50,314 bases of DNA from assembly GCA_020052645.1 (NCBI GenBank), contig JAGVOQ010000033.1:1-50314 (forward strand). Reading direction: 5' to 3'. Every line of letters starts with the position of its first letter. Position 1 is the first letter of the stretch. This document shows, piece by piece, positions 8,857-16,140 of this stretch. The notes below the pieces were generated by a model. The model was not told where the DNA came from and made no database searches. It saw only the letters and a list, made by a program, of their open reading frames with translations. The translations under genes and the position numbers were made by a program. The stretch comes from Candidatus Omnitrophota bacterium. GTDB lineage: Bacteria; Omnitrophota; Gorgyraeia; Velamenicoccales; Velamenicoccaceae.

Positions 8857-9221
8857 AGAAAAAAATCCTTTTAGTTGATGATGAGCCCTTGTTGGTAGAA
8901 ATGGTTTCTATGCGTCTGGAAGCCAATGATTATGAAGTGATGTGCGCAGGCGATGGCCAGGAGGCCTTGGAAAAAGTCCGTAAAGTTAAGCCGGATCTGA
9001 TCATCCTGGATTTGATGCTTCCTAAAATTGACGGTTATAAAGTCTGCCGTATGTTGAAATTCGAGGATCAGTATAAGAATATCCCCATTCTTCTTTTTAC
9101 AGCTCGAGCCCAGCAGAGCGATATGAAGTTAGGTGAAGATGTTGGTGCTGATGCCTATCTCGTGAAACCTTTTGATGCTGAAGTCCTTTTGGCAAAAATC
9201 AAAGAACTCTTAAAACAATAA
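8853..9221 (+). CDS. Stand-alone receiver-domain response regulator 2 (CheY-like)
   Basis: A 122-residue canonical receiver with VDDE at 8-11, phospho-acceptor Asp53 (LIILDLMLPKIDG), Thr83 and Lys105 (AYLVKPF). It has no DNA-binding or enzymatic output domain. It starts in an ATGA overlap with the preceding receiver and is therefore translationally coupled. With the kinase at 4396 it suggests a multi-step relay whose output lies elsewhere. Confidence 0.92.
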   Translation: MKKKILLVDDEPLLVEMVSMRLEANDYEVMCAGDGQEALEKVRKVKPDLIILDLMLPKIDGYKVCRMLKFEDQYKNIPILLFTARAQQSDMKLGEDVGADAYLVKPFDAEVLLAKIKELLKQ

Positions 9222-9247
9222 TTTTTTTAGGTCTCGCCCTAAAAAAA
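9222..9247. terminator. Weak bidirectional hairpin after the receiver genes
   Basis: TTTTTTTAGG (9222-9231) and CCTAAAAAAA (9238-9247) form a 10-bp stem around TCTCGC. A separate T run follows at 9255-9261. It could end the kinase operon in either direction, but most of the stem is A-T pairs. Confidence 0.45.
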
Positions 9248-9319
9248 ACAAAGCGTTTTTTTGTCCTGCAAAATTAAAAATAGTTTTAAAATTATTGTGG
9301 CTCAAAAAAGGAGGTTAGC

Positions 9320-9757
9320 ATGAAAAAAGTGTTGTTAACTGTTTTGGTTTGTTTTTTTGTGATTTTGTTCTCTTGTCTGGTATTTGCAGAAGGTGATCAG
9401 GAGGGTGTGAATACGACAGCAGCGCCAGAAATGAAGCATGAGGGAATGCCTGGGCCGGCAGCCATGATGATGGAACATGGCAAAAAAATGATGGGAATGA
9501 TGGGTGGTAAGTCTATGGTGGCAACCAGCGATGGCGGTGTTGTTATTTTGTTCGGGCATAAGCTTCAGAAATACGATAAGAATTTAGTGCTGCAAAAAGA
9601 AGTTGAGATAAAAATTGATAAAGAAGCCATGCTTAATAAAATGAAATGTTCTAAGATGGCTGAAAAAAAAGCTCAAGAAGACCTCAAGGATAAAAAAGAA
9701 GAGAAAGCAGCAGAATCTTCTGAGCCGATGGGAATGCCCGCTTCAGATATCCAGTAA
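9320..9757 (+). CDS. Exported methionine-rich protein of unknown function
   Basis: A 145-residue protein with a clear signal peptide (MKKVLLTVLVCFFVILFS, cleavage probably after VFA at residue 23). The mature part is small and hydrophilic, with 15 Met, ten of them between residues 38 and 66 (MMM, then KKMMGMMGGKSM), and a Lys/Glu-rich C-terminal half. I do not recognise a family. GGAGG lies 6 bases before the ATG. The stop is followed at once by the start of an exported methionine sulfoxide reductase. A Met-rich exported protein beside an exported Msr could act as a sacrificial oxidant sink that is repaired enzymatically; this is an inference. Metal (copper) binding through Met and His is an alternative. 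Confidence 0.8.
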   Translation: MKKVLLTVLVCFFVILFSCLVFAEGDQEGVNTTAAPEMKHEGMPGPAAMMMEHGKKMMGMMGGKSMVATSDGGVVILFGHKLQKYDKNLVLQKEVEIKIDKEAMLNKMKCSKMAEKKAQEDLKDKKEEKAAESSEPMGMPASDIQ

Positions 9758-10834
9758 GTGAGTAAAATCGCTGTAGATGCATTTAAGCTTTGTTTAGTGA
9801 TTGCGATTGTTGTTTTTTCAATGCTCATGTTTGAGGTGATAGGATTTTCAAAAGAGGAGGCAATTAAGATTCGTATTTTTGATGCGGCTCGTGGGACCCT
9901 TAGAGAGGTCGATAAGGTTACTAAAACAGAAGCCCAGTGGAAAAAACTTCTCGCTCCAGAGCAGTTCCGGATTATGCGACAGAAAGGAACAGAAGCCGCT
10001 TTTGTCGGTCGATGTGAATTGCCTAAAAAAGGCGAAGAAGGGATTTATCAGTGCGTGGGTTGCGGCACAGACCTGTTTTTAGTGTCAACAAAGTTTGAGT
10101 CAGGTACAGGTTGGCCAAGTTTTTATGAACCTGTTTCCCGATTTAATATTATAACACAGGCGGATGATGGTTTCGGACTGCATCGGGTGGAAGTCCTTTG
10201 TGCTCGATGTGACGCTCATCTGGGTCATGTTTTTGACGATGGCCCGCCTCCTACGGGGAAACGTTATTGCATTAACGCGGTTGCTTTGAAATTTGTAAAA
10301 GTTGACGGCCTAAAAAAAGAACAGTTAGGAATAGCAGCGTTTGGAGCTGGGTGTTTTTGGGGTGTCCAATCAGCTTTTGATACGCTTAAAGGGGTTAAAG
10401 AGACTTTTGTTGGTTTTATGGGGGGAACAACTAAGAATCCTACGTATGAAGAAGTCTGTACACAATCAACAGGATATGCCGAAGTTGTTCAAGTATTTTA
10501 TGATCCCGGAGTTATCTCTTATGATGAATTGCTTGATTTTTTCTGGGGCATACATGATCCTACCACGTTGAATCAACAGGGTCCGGATGTTGGTAATCAA
10601 TACAGGTCTGTTATTTTTTATTATTCAGCTGAACAGGAAAAGGCGGCTCGGCTTATTAAGGAAAGAAAAGAAAAATCTCATGCGTTCGAAAAACCCATTG
10701 TGACTGAGATTGTTTCCGCCGGAGATTTCACAAGGGCAGATGCGTATCATCAGGATTATTTTAAGAAACGTGGATTAAAGTCGACATGCCGCCTTCCGAA
10801 AGCAACTCGATTAGGGAAGGCCGTTAATTATTGA
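9758..10834 (+). CDS. msrAB: Membrane-anchored or exported MsrB-MsrA methionine sulfoxide reductase
   Basis: A 358-residue bifunctional repair enzyme that reduces both epimers of methionine sulfoxide. A hydrophobic N-terminal segment (residues 11-30) acts as a signal or anchor, so it works outside the cytoplasm. MsrB comes first, with zinc Cys pairs C99/C102 and C148/C151 and catalytic Cys171 in RYCIN. MsrA follows, with catalytic Cys199 in GAGCFWG and the usual STGYAEVVQV. The GTG start at 9758 directly follows the stop of the Met-rich gene, giving translational coupling. MsrBA order is found in some bacteria, and PilB-type exported fusions are known. The Met-rich neighbour is a plausible dedicated substrate. 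Confidence 0.93.
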   Translation: MSKIAVDAFKLCLVIAIVVFSMLMFEVIGFSKEEAIKIRIFDAARGTLREVDKVTKTEAQWKKLLAPEQFRIMRQKGTEAAFVGRCELPKKGEEGIYQCVGCGTDLFLVSTKFESGTGWPSFYEPVSRFNIITQADDGFGLHRVEVLCARCDAHLGHVFDDGPPPTGKRYCINAVALKFVKVDGLKKEQLGIAAFGAGCFWGVQSAFDTLKGVKETFVGFMGGTTKNPTYEEVCTQSTGYAEVVQVFYDPGVISYDELLDFFWGIHDPTTLNQQGPDVGNQYRSVIFYYSAEQEKAARLIKERKEKSHAFEKPIVTEIVSAGDFTRADAYHQDYFKKRGLKSTCRLPKATRLGKAVNY

Positions 10835-10858
10835 CAATTAAGTGAAATTAATTATACT
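10831..10858 (+). promoter_or_regulatory. Promoter of the metal-transport operon leader
   Basis: TTGACA (10831-10836) and TATACT (10853-10858) are spaced by 16 bases, a near-consensus sigma-70 promoter overlapping the msrAB stop codon. Transcription would start near 10865 and leave a leader of about 415 nt before the DedA gene. Confidence 0.75.
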
Positions 10859-10864
10859 CTAGAA

Positions 10865-11052
10865 ACAGGGGAGATCAGGTTTTTGTACCGGGTCCGTCTC
10901 TAAGCCAGGCAGTAGCTTTAAAAGCTACGGGACTTCCTAAAATCATGCTTGAAAGGAGACTGGAAAAGGGACAAGAAAGCTGTATCTTCTTTTTTTTATC
11001 TTATGAGTATTTCAAAGGAGGCCCAGACTTACGGAAAGTAAGTCTGTTGGCC
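10865..11052 (+). promoter_or_regulatory. Structured 5' leader, unassigned
   Basis: This stretch holds several helices. GTAGCTTT (10912-10919) pairs with AAAGCTAC (10921-10928). GGCC plus CAGACTTAC (11020-11032) pairs with GTAAGTCTG and GGCC (11038-11052). Short complementary pieces link TCTC/GAGA and CCAG/CTGG around 10897-10962. A T run lies at 10989-10997. The genes downstream (P-type ATPase, UPF0016, TerC) are classical targets of the Mn2+-sensing yybP-ykoY riboswitch, but I cannot align its conserved core here. It may be a divergent form or a different regulatory RNA. Confidence 0.4.
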
Positions 11053-11104
11053 GAATTCCTGCCTGTCGGCCCTCGGCTTCGCCGCGAGGCGTGCAGGTGA
11101 GGTG

Positions 11105-11271
11105 ACCCAGCACTTATTTTAGCAACAAGCTTATGATGAAGAATTTTAAGATTGAGCCTTAATGCTGAACTTATGATTTAAAAAAAGGGATGGGAGAAAA
11201 ATAAGTGCTGGGTTAAATTCCGACAAACAAATTATGTTCATGATATTCCATAATTTGTGTCGTCATTAAAG
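11105..11271 (+). promoter_or_regulatory. RNA module W, copy 1 (leader of the DedA operon)
   Basis: The first helix is a perfect 16-bp inverted repeat, 11105-11120 with 11198-11213 (ACCCAGCACTTATTTT), with a 77-base loop. The linker TAAATTC leads to a second helix: CGACA (11221-11225) with TGTCG (11258-11262), an unpaired AA (11226-11227), and CAAATTATG (11228-11236) with CATAATTTG (11249-11257). TCATTAAAG follows at 11263-11271, ten bases before the DedA start. The same layout with different but complementary bases occurs at 20998-21115. Confidence 0.75.
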
Positions 11272-11281
11272 AGAGGGTAAT

Positions 11282-11935
11282 ATGGAATTTATTGGATTTG
11301 TCATAGATGTTGTCATGCACATTGATAAATATCTTAACGTTGTCATCCAGAATTATGGTGTTTGGGTGTATGTGTTGCTTTTTTTGATTATTTTTGCGGA
11401 AACGGGCCTGGTCGTGACGCCTTTCTTACCCGGTGATTCATTGCTTTTTGCCGTTGGAGCTTTTGCGGCACTCGAGTCTTTTGAATTGCCATGGCTTTTG
11501 TCTACGCTTGTGGCTGCGGCCGTTATCGGCGATAGCGTTAATTATGCTATAGGAAAGTATTTTGGAGAAAGATTGTTCAGGAGAAAAAATTCGAGAATTT
11601 TCAAAAGAGAATACCTAGAAAAAACCCATAAATTTTATGAAAAGCACGGAAAAAAAACGATTGTGTTGGCGCGTTTTGTTCCTGTGGTGCGGACATTTGC
11701 GCCTTTTGTGGCAGGTTTGGGGAAGATGTGTTATCGTGACTTCTTTTTTTATAATGTCACGGGCGGTATTTTATGGGTGGTTGTTTTAGTTTTGGTCGGG
11801 TATTATTTTGGTAATGTTCCTATCGTTAAAGATAATTTTTCTATCGCTATATTTGCGATTGTTTTTATTTCCTGTCTGCCTATTGTGATCGAGTTTTGGC
11901 GTCACCGGATTAAAAGAAAAGACAAAAAGGTCTGA
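11282..11935 (+). CDS. DedA family membrane protein
   Basis: A 217-residue integral membrane protein of the DedA/VTT family. The signature regions are ETGLVVTPFLPGDSLLFAVG and, later, ARFVPVVRTFAPFVAGLGKM, a conserved Arg-rich turn. DedA proteins are involved in membrane homeostasis, and several act as undecaprenyl-phosphate or lipid flippases or affect the proton motive force. It is first in an operon with a P-type ATPase (one-base overlap), UPF0016 and TerC, so a link to cation stress is likely. GAGGG lies just before the ATG. Confidence 0.92.
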   Translation: MEFIGFVIDVVMHIDKYLNVVIQNYGVWVYVLLFLIIFAETGLVVTPFLPGDSLLFAVGAFAALESFELPWLLSTLVAAAVIGDSVNYAIGKYFGERLFRRKNSRIFKREYLEKTHKFYEKHGKKTIVLARFVPVVRTFAPFVAGLGKMCYRDFFFYNVTGGILWVVVLVLVGYYFGNVPIVKDNFSIAIFAIVFISCLPIVIEFWRHRIKRKDKKV

Positions 11936-14502
11936 TGCTTTCAGAAAATGAAATTAAAAATATGAAAGGGTTGTCTGAAGAAGAAGTGGCTCAGCGTTTG
12001 AAGCGGGATGGATATAATGAGCTTCTTTCTCAGAAAAAGCGGTCGATTGTTGCCATATTTTTTGACGTGGTGAAAGAGCCCATGCTATTGCTTTTGTTGT
12101 GTTCAAGCGTGGTGTATCTGTTTTTAGGGGAAGTTGATGATGCGCTTATGTTGTCTAGTTTTGTTTTTGTGGTGATAGGCATCACGTTTTATCAGGAACG
12201 AAAAACCGAGAGGACCCTGGAGGCCTTGCGCAATTTATCAAGTCCCCGGGCACTCGTGATCAGGGGCGGTATTCAGAAAAGGATCTCAGGGCAGGAGGTT
12301 GTTAAAGACGATATTATTGTTTTAAGGGAGGGAGACCGTGTGCCAGCGGATGCAGAGATCCTTTCCTGTTCTAACCTCACAGTAGATGAATCTTTGTTAA
12401 CGGGAGAGTCTGTGGCTGTACGCAAGTCTGAAATCACCGGCCGAGAGATGAGCAGGCGTCCCGGAGGCGATGATTTACCTTTTGTTTATTCAGGCACTCT
12501 TGTGGTTCAGGGACGCGGTATCGCTAGGGTAACATCCATCGGAATAAACACCGAGATGGGCAAGATCGGAAAAGCGCTTGAAGCCATTAAAGAAGAGCCG
12601 ACGCTTCTGCAAAAAGAAACAGGCAGGATTGTACGGCAATTTTTTGTGGGCGGCGTAATCCTCTGCGCTTTGATCATTATTATTTACGGCCTCACGAGAG
12701 GGGATTGGCTTAAGGGTTTTCTTTCAGGGCTCACTTTAGGCATGGCTATGCTGCCGGAGGAGTTCCCAGTTGTCCTGTTGATCTTTTTGACTTTAGGCGC
12801 CTGGCGTATTTCAAAAAAACATGTTTTGACCCGTCGATCAGCCGCGATTGAAACATTGGGTGCTGCGACCGTTCTTTGTGTGGACAAGACAGGGACGCTG
12901 ACCATGAATTCCATGAAATTGGCCAGCATTTCTACTAGCGGCACTTTTTTTGATTTTGATAAAAACAATACCACTGTTTTGCCAGAACAATTACATGATG
13001 TGATGGAGTACGGGATTTTGGCCAGCCAAAAAGATCCGTTTGATCCTATTGAAAAAGAGTTAAAATCAACAGGGGAGTTGTATTTATCCGGGAGTGAACA
13101 TATCCATCACAACTGGAAATTGGTGAGGGAGTACACGCTTTCTAAAAAATTGCTCGCGCTTTCTCATGTTTGGGAGTCCCCAGATCGACAAAATTATATC
13201 ATAGCCGCAAAAGGTTCTCCGGAAGCTATCGCTGATCTTTGTCATTTATCTCAAGAAAAAAAACAGGAGTTGAAAACACACATTGAGAGGATGGCAGAAA
13301 AAGGCTTACGTGTTTTAGGTGTGGCTAAGGCCACTTTTAAAAAAGTTGAACTTCCTGAAGAGCAACATGATTTTTCTTTTGTTTTTATCGGCTTGCTTGG
13401 ATTTATAGACCCTATTCGCGCGACTGTTCCTCAGGCGATCCAGGAATCTTATAAGGCGGGACTTCGGGTGATTATGATTACCGGAGATTATCCTGGCACG
13501 GCTGTCCATATTGCCAAGCAAATCGGTTTGAAAAATCCTGATCAATATATTGCTGGTTGCGAGCTTGAGAAAATGGATCTTCTCGTTTTAAGGGAGAAAA
13601 TAAAAACGATCAACATTTTTCCTCGTGTGGTGCCTGAGCAGAAGCTTGCGATTATTAAAGCGCTCAAGGCTAATGGCGAGATTGTTGCCATGACAGGGGA
13701 CGGTGTTAATGATGCGCCTGCTTTAAAAGCCGCGCATATCGGTATAGCTATGGGTGAGCGAGGGACTGATGTTGCCCGTGAAGCTTCTGCCCTAGTGTTG
13801 CTCAATGATGATTTCTCATCCATTGTACACGCGGTCCGTTTAGGACGCAGGATATTCGACAACTTAAAAAAGGCCATTGCCTATATATTTGCTGTTCATG
13901 TGCCTATTGCAGGCATGTCGTTTTTTCCGGTTTTATTTCAGTTGCCTATCGTGCTTTTGCCGGCGCATATCGCGTTCTTAGAGTTGATCATTGACCCTGC
14001 GTGTTCGACCGTGTTTGAATCAAACAGGGAAGAGAAAGACATCATGGACAGGCCGCCGCGCAGGCTAAACGATCCTTTGTTTAACAAAAGATTATTTACG
14101 ATCAGTCTTTTTCAGGGGTTGAGTGTTATGATCGTTGTTTTTATTGTTTTTTTATCTGCGCTGTATTTAAAAAAAGGAGAGTTGGAGGCGCGTTCTTTGA
14201 GTTTTGCTACTCTAGTTTTTGCGAATCTTATGCTTATTACAACTAATCTCTCATGGTCTAAAAGTATCTTTAAGATTTTGACAACCAGGAATATGGCCTT
14301 ATGGGGTGTTGTTTTGGGAGCTTCTTGTGCGCTCTTATTGGTTTTGTTTTTTCAACCCTTACGTGATCTTTTCCATTTTGCAGTTTTGTCATTTGAAGAT
14401 TTGATGATATGTTTTGTTGCAGGGATCTTCAGCTTGCTTTGGTTTGAAGTTTCAAAGCGGTTATTCAACTGCGATCTTAAGAAAGTTGAAGGGAATGGAT
14501 GA
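11935..14502 (+). CDS. P2-like cation-transporting P-type ATPase
   Basis: An 855-residue P-type ATPase. An N-terminal cation-ATPase domain is followed by the actuator domain (DESLLTGESVAV), the phosphorylation motif DKTGTLTMN, and the hinge (MTGDGVNDAPALKAA). The TM4 motif is LPEEFPVVL, with Glu retained. TM6 carries LELIIDPACS, with Glu and Asp. There is no N-terminal heavy-metal CxxC domain and no CPC motif, so it is not P1B. It belongs among Ca2+/Mn2+-type pumps, and the substrate cannot be fixed from sequence. It overlaps DedA by one base and the UPF0016 gene by four, and sits with Mn-associated families, which favours Mn2+ or Ca2+ efflux. Confidence 0.9.
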   Translation: MLSENEIKNMKGLSEEEVAQRLKRDGYNELLSQKKRSIVAIFFDVVKEPMLLLLLCSSVVYLFLGEVDDALMLSSFVFVVIGITFYQERKTERTLEALRNLSSPRALVIRGGIQKRISGQEVVKDDIIVLREGDRVPADAEILSCSNLTVDESLLTGESVAVRKSEITGREMSRRPGGDDLPFVYSGTLVVQGRGIARVTSIGINTEMGKIGKALEAIKEEPTLLQKETGRIVRQFFVGGVILCALIIIIYGLTRGDWLKGFLSGLTLGMAMLPEEFPVVLLIFLTLGAWRISKKHVLTRRSAAIETLGAATVLCVDKTGTLTMNSMKLASISTSGTFFDFDKNNTTVLPEQLHDVMEYGILASQKDPFDPIEKELKSTGELYLSGSEHIHHNWKLVREYTLSKKLLALSHVWESPDRQNYIIAAKGSPEAIADLCHLSQEKKQELKTHIERMAEKGLRVLGVAKATFKKVELPEEQHDFSFVFIGLLGFIDPIRATVPQAIQESYKAGLRVIMITGDYPGTAVHIAKQIGLKNPDQYIAGCELEKMDLLVLREKIKTINIFPRVVPEQKLAIIKALKANGEIVAMTGDGVNDAPALKAAHIGIAMGERGTDVAREASALVLLNDDFSSIVHAVRLGRRIFDNLKKAIAYIFAVHVPIAGMSFFPVLFQLPIVLLPAHIAFLELIIDPACSTVFESNREEKDIMDRPPRRLNDPLFNKRLFTISLFQGLSVMIVVFIVFLSALYLKKGELEARSLSFATLVFANLMLITTNLSWSKSIFKILTTRNMALWGVVLGASCALLLVLFFQPLRDLFHFAVLSFEDLMICFVAGIFSLLWFEVSKRLFNCDLKKVEGNG

Positions 14503-15161
14503 TAGCGTTTACGGCTTCGTTTCTTTTTGTCGTTTTGGCTGAAATGGGGGATAAAACCCAGCTTTTAGCTATGGCTTTTGCAGCAAAATATAGCGCGCAT
14601 AAGGTGCTTCTTGCTGTTTTTCTCGCGACAATTTTAAATCATGCGCTTGCTGTTGTAACGGGGCATTTTTTAACCACAATCGTGCCCTTAGATGTTATTT
14701 CTTTTGTCGCTGCGTTGTCTTTTATCGCGTTTGGCTTATGGACGATTAGAGGGGATACGCTCCAAGGTGAGGATAAAAAAGAATCTCGGTTTGGTCCCGT
14801 GGTTACAGTAGGAATAGCTTTCTTTTTGGCTGAAATGGGGGACAAGACTCAACTGGCGACGATCAGTCTTGCGGTTGAGTATCAGAATATGGTTTATGTG
14901 CTCGTGGGCACAACTCTTGGCATGGTGGTTGCGGATTTTATTGGCATTGTTTTTGGTATAATAATGCGTAAGCATATGCCAGAACGTTCCATCAAGGCAA
15001 TTTCTGCTATTGCGTTCATATTGTTTGGTTTAAATGGGGTTTATCGAGTTTTATCGAATCGTTTGGAGCTGGCGCATGTTTGGGGAATTATTTTGCTTAT
15101 TGGTCTAACTACGATCGTGGGGGCTAATCGTCTGTTGCGATTGAATAAGGAGAGGGCATAA
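14499..15161 (+). CDS. UPF0016/GDT1 family cation exporter (MntX-like)
   Basis: A 220-residue membrane protein with two repeats of the signature E-x-G-D-(K/R)-(T/S): VLAEMGDKTQLLAMAFA near the N-terminus and FLAEMGDKTQLATISLA in the middle. The family includes the Golgi protein TMEM165/Gdt1 and bacterial MntX, which move Mn2+ and Ca2+. Both repeats are intact, giving a full-length single-gene form. It overlaps the P-type ATPase by four bases (ATGA) and TerC by one. Confidence 0.93.
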   Translation: MIAFTASFLFVVLAEMGDKTQLLAMAFAAKYSAHKVLLAVFLATILNHALAVVTGHFLTTIVPLDVISFVAALSFIAFGLWTIRGDTLQGEDKKESRFGPVVTVGIAFFLAEMGDKTQLATISLAVEYQNMVYVLVGTTLGMVVADFIGIVFGIIMRKHMPERSIKAISAIAFILFGLNGVYRVLSNRLELAHVWGIILLIGLTTIVGANRLLRLNKERA

Positions 15162-16078
15162 TGTCATTTTTATTATGGGCGGGGTTTATTGTATTCGTTC
15201 TTGCAATGTTGGCGCTGGATCTTTTGATTTTTCAGCGCAAGGCGCATGAAATAAAAATAAAAGAGGCTCTTGTCTGGAGCGGTATATGGATAGGTCTGGC
15301 CCTGGTGTTTAATGCGGGTGTATATTTTTGGGCTGGACGACAGGCTGCCTTGGAATTTTTAACGGGCTACCTTTTGGAGAAATCTTTAAGCGTCGATAAC
15401 CTTTTTGTATTCCTGATTATTTTTTCTTATTTTAAGATCCCGCATAAATATCAGCATGAGGTTTTGTTTTGGGGGATATTGGGCGCTCTTGTCATGCGTG
15501 CCGTATTTATTTTCGGCGGCATCGCTTTGATTGAACGATTTCACTGGATTATTTATTGTTTTGGCGGCCTACTGATATTTACCGGCATTAAGATGTCTTG
15601 TGAAAAAGAGAAGGAAATCCATCCTGAAAAGAATTTTATCCTGCGTCTTTTTCATCGATTTATGCCGGTTACTCACAATATAGAAAGCGGCAAATTTTTT
15701 GTTAAAATCGATAAACGCTGGTTTGCCACACCGTTGTTTGTGGTCCTTCTGGTTGTTGAAACGACAGATGTTGTTTTTGCCGTTGATTCTATTCCGGCCA
15801 TATTGGCCATCACCCGCAAGCCTTTCATTGTTTATACCTCCAATGTATTCGCGATTTTGGGGTTGCGCGCGCTTTATTTTGCTTTGGCGGGTATCATGCA
15901 GTACTTTCATTATCTGCGTTTTGGTTTATCCGCTATTCTTGTGTTTGTAGGGCTAAAAATGTTATCGGCGGATTTTTTTAAGATTCCTATCGGCGTTTCG
16001 CTTTTTGTGATCGCCGCAATTCTTTTAGTTTCGATTTTTGCGTCTATCCGTTGGCCGAAAGAAAAAATAAAAAAATAA
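15161..16078 (+). CDS. TerC/Alx family integral membrane protein
   Basis: A 305-residue polytopic protein of the TerC family. It has the conserved stretch LEKSLSVDNLFVFLIIFSYF and a later VVETTDVVFAVDSIPAI with acidic residues inside membrane helices. E. coli Alx and other TerC members export Mn2+ or help metalate exported proteins. It is the last gene of the DedA, P-type ATPase, UPF0016, TerC operon and overlaps its neighbour by one base. A bidirectional terminator follows. Confidence 0.93.
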   Translation: MSFLLWAGFIVFVLAMLALDLLIFQRKAHEIKIKEALVWSGIWIGLALVFNAGVYFWAGRQAALEFLTGYLLEKSLSVDNLFVFLIIFSYFKIPHKYQHEVLFWGILGALVMRAVFIFGGIALIERFHWIIYCFGGLLIFTGIKMSCEKEKEIHPEKNFILRLFHRFMPVTHNIESGKFFVKIDKRWFATPLFVVLLVVETTDVVFAVDSIPAILAITRKPFIVYTSNVFAILGLRALYFALAGIMQYFHYLRFGLSAILVFVGLKMLSADFFKIPIGVSLFVIAAILLVSIFASIRWPKEKIKK

Positions 16079-16140
16079 GGCAGCTATTCTTTTACTTGTC
16101 TTGTTTCTAAATTTTCTTTAATAGCAGTATCCTGCCTTTT
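16077..16140. terminator. Bidirectional terminator between TerC and CstA genes
   Basis: AAGGCAG (16077-16083) pairs with CTGCCTT (16132-16138), and CTATT (16084-16088) pairs with AATAG (16120-16124). The stem is flanked by A-rich sequence on the left and T-rich sequence on the right, suiting termination of both convergent genes. It covers the last codons of the CstA gene. Confidence 0.6.

Noticed and set aside
10865-11052. Canonical yybP-ykoY manganese riboswitch
   Set aside because: The gene context fits, but I could not align the expected conserved loops; left as an unassigned structured leader.
15569-15910. Antisense ORFs inside terC, P-type ATPase and other transporters
   Set aside because: They follow the codon pattern of the sense gene and lack starts, domains and ribosome-binding sites.
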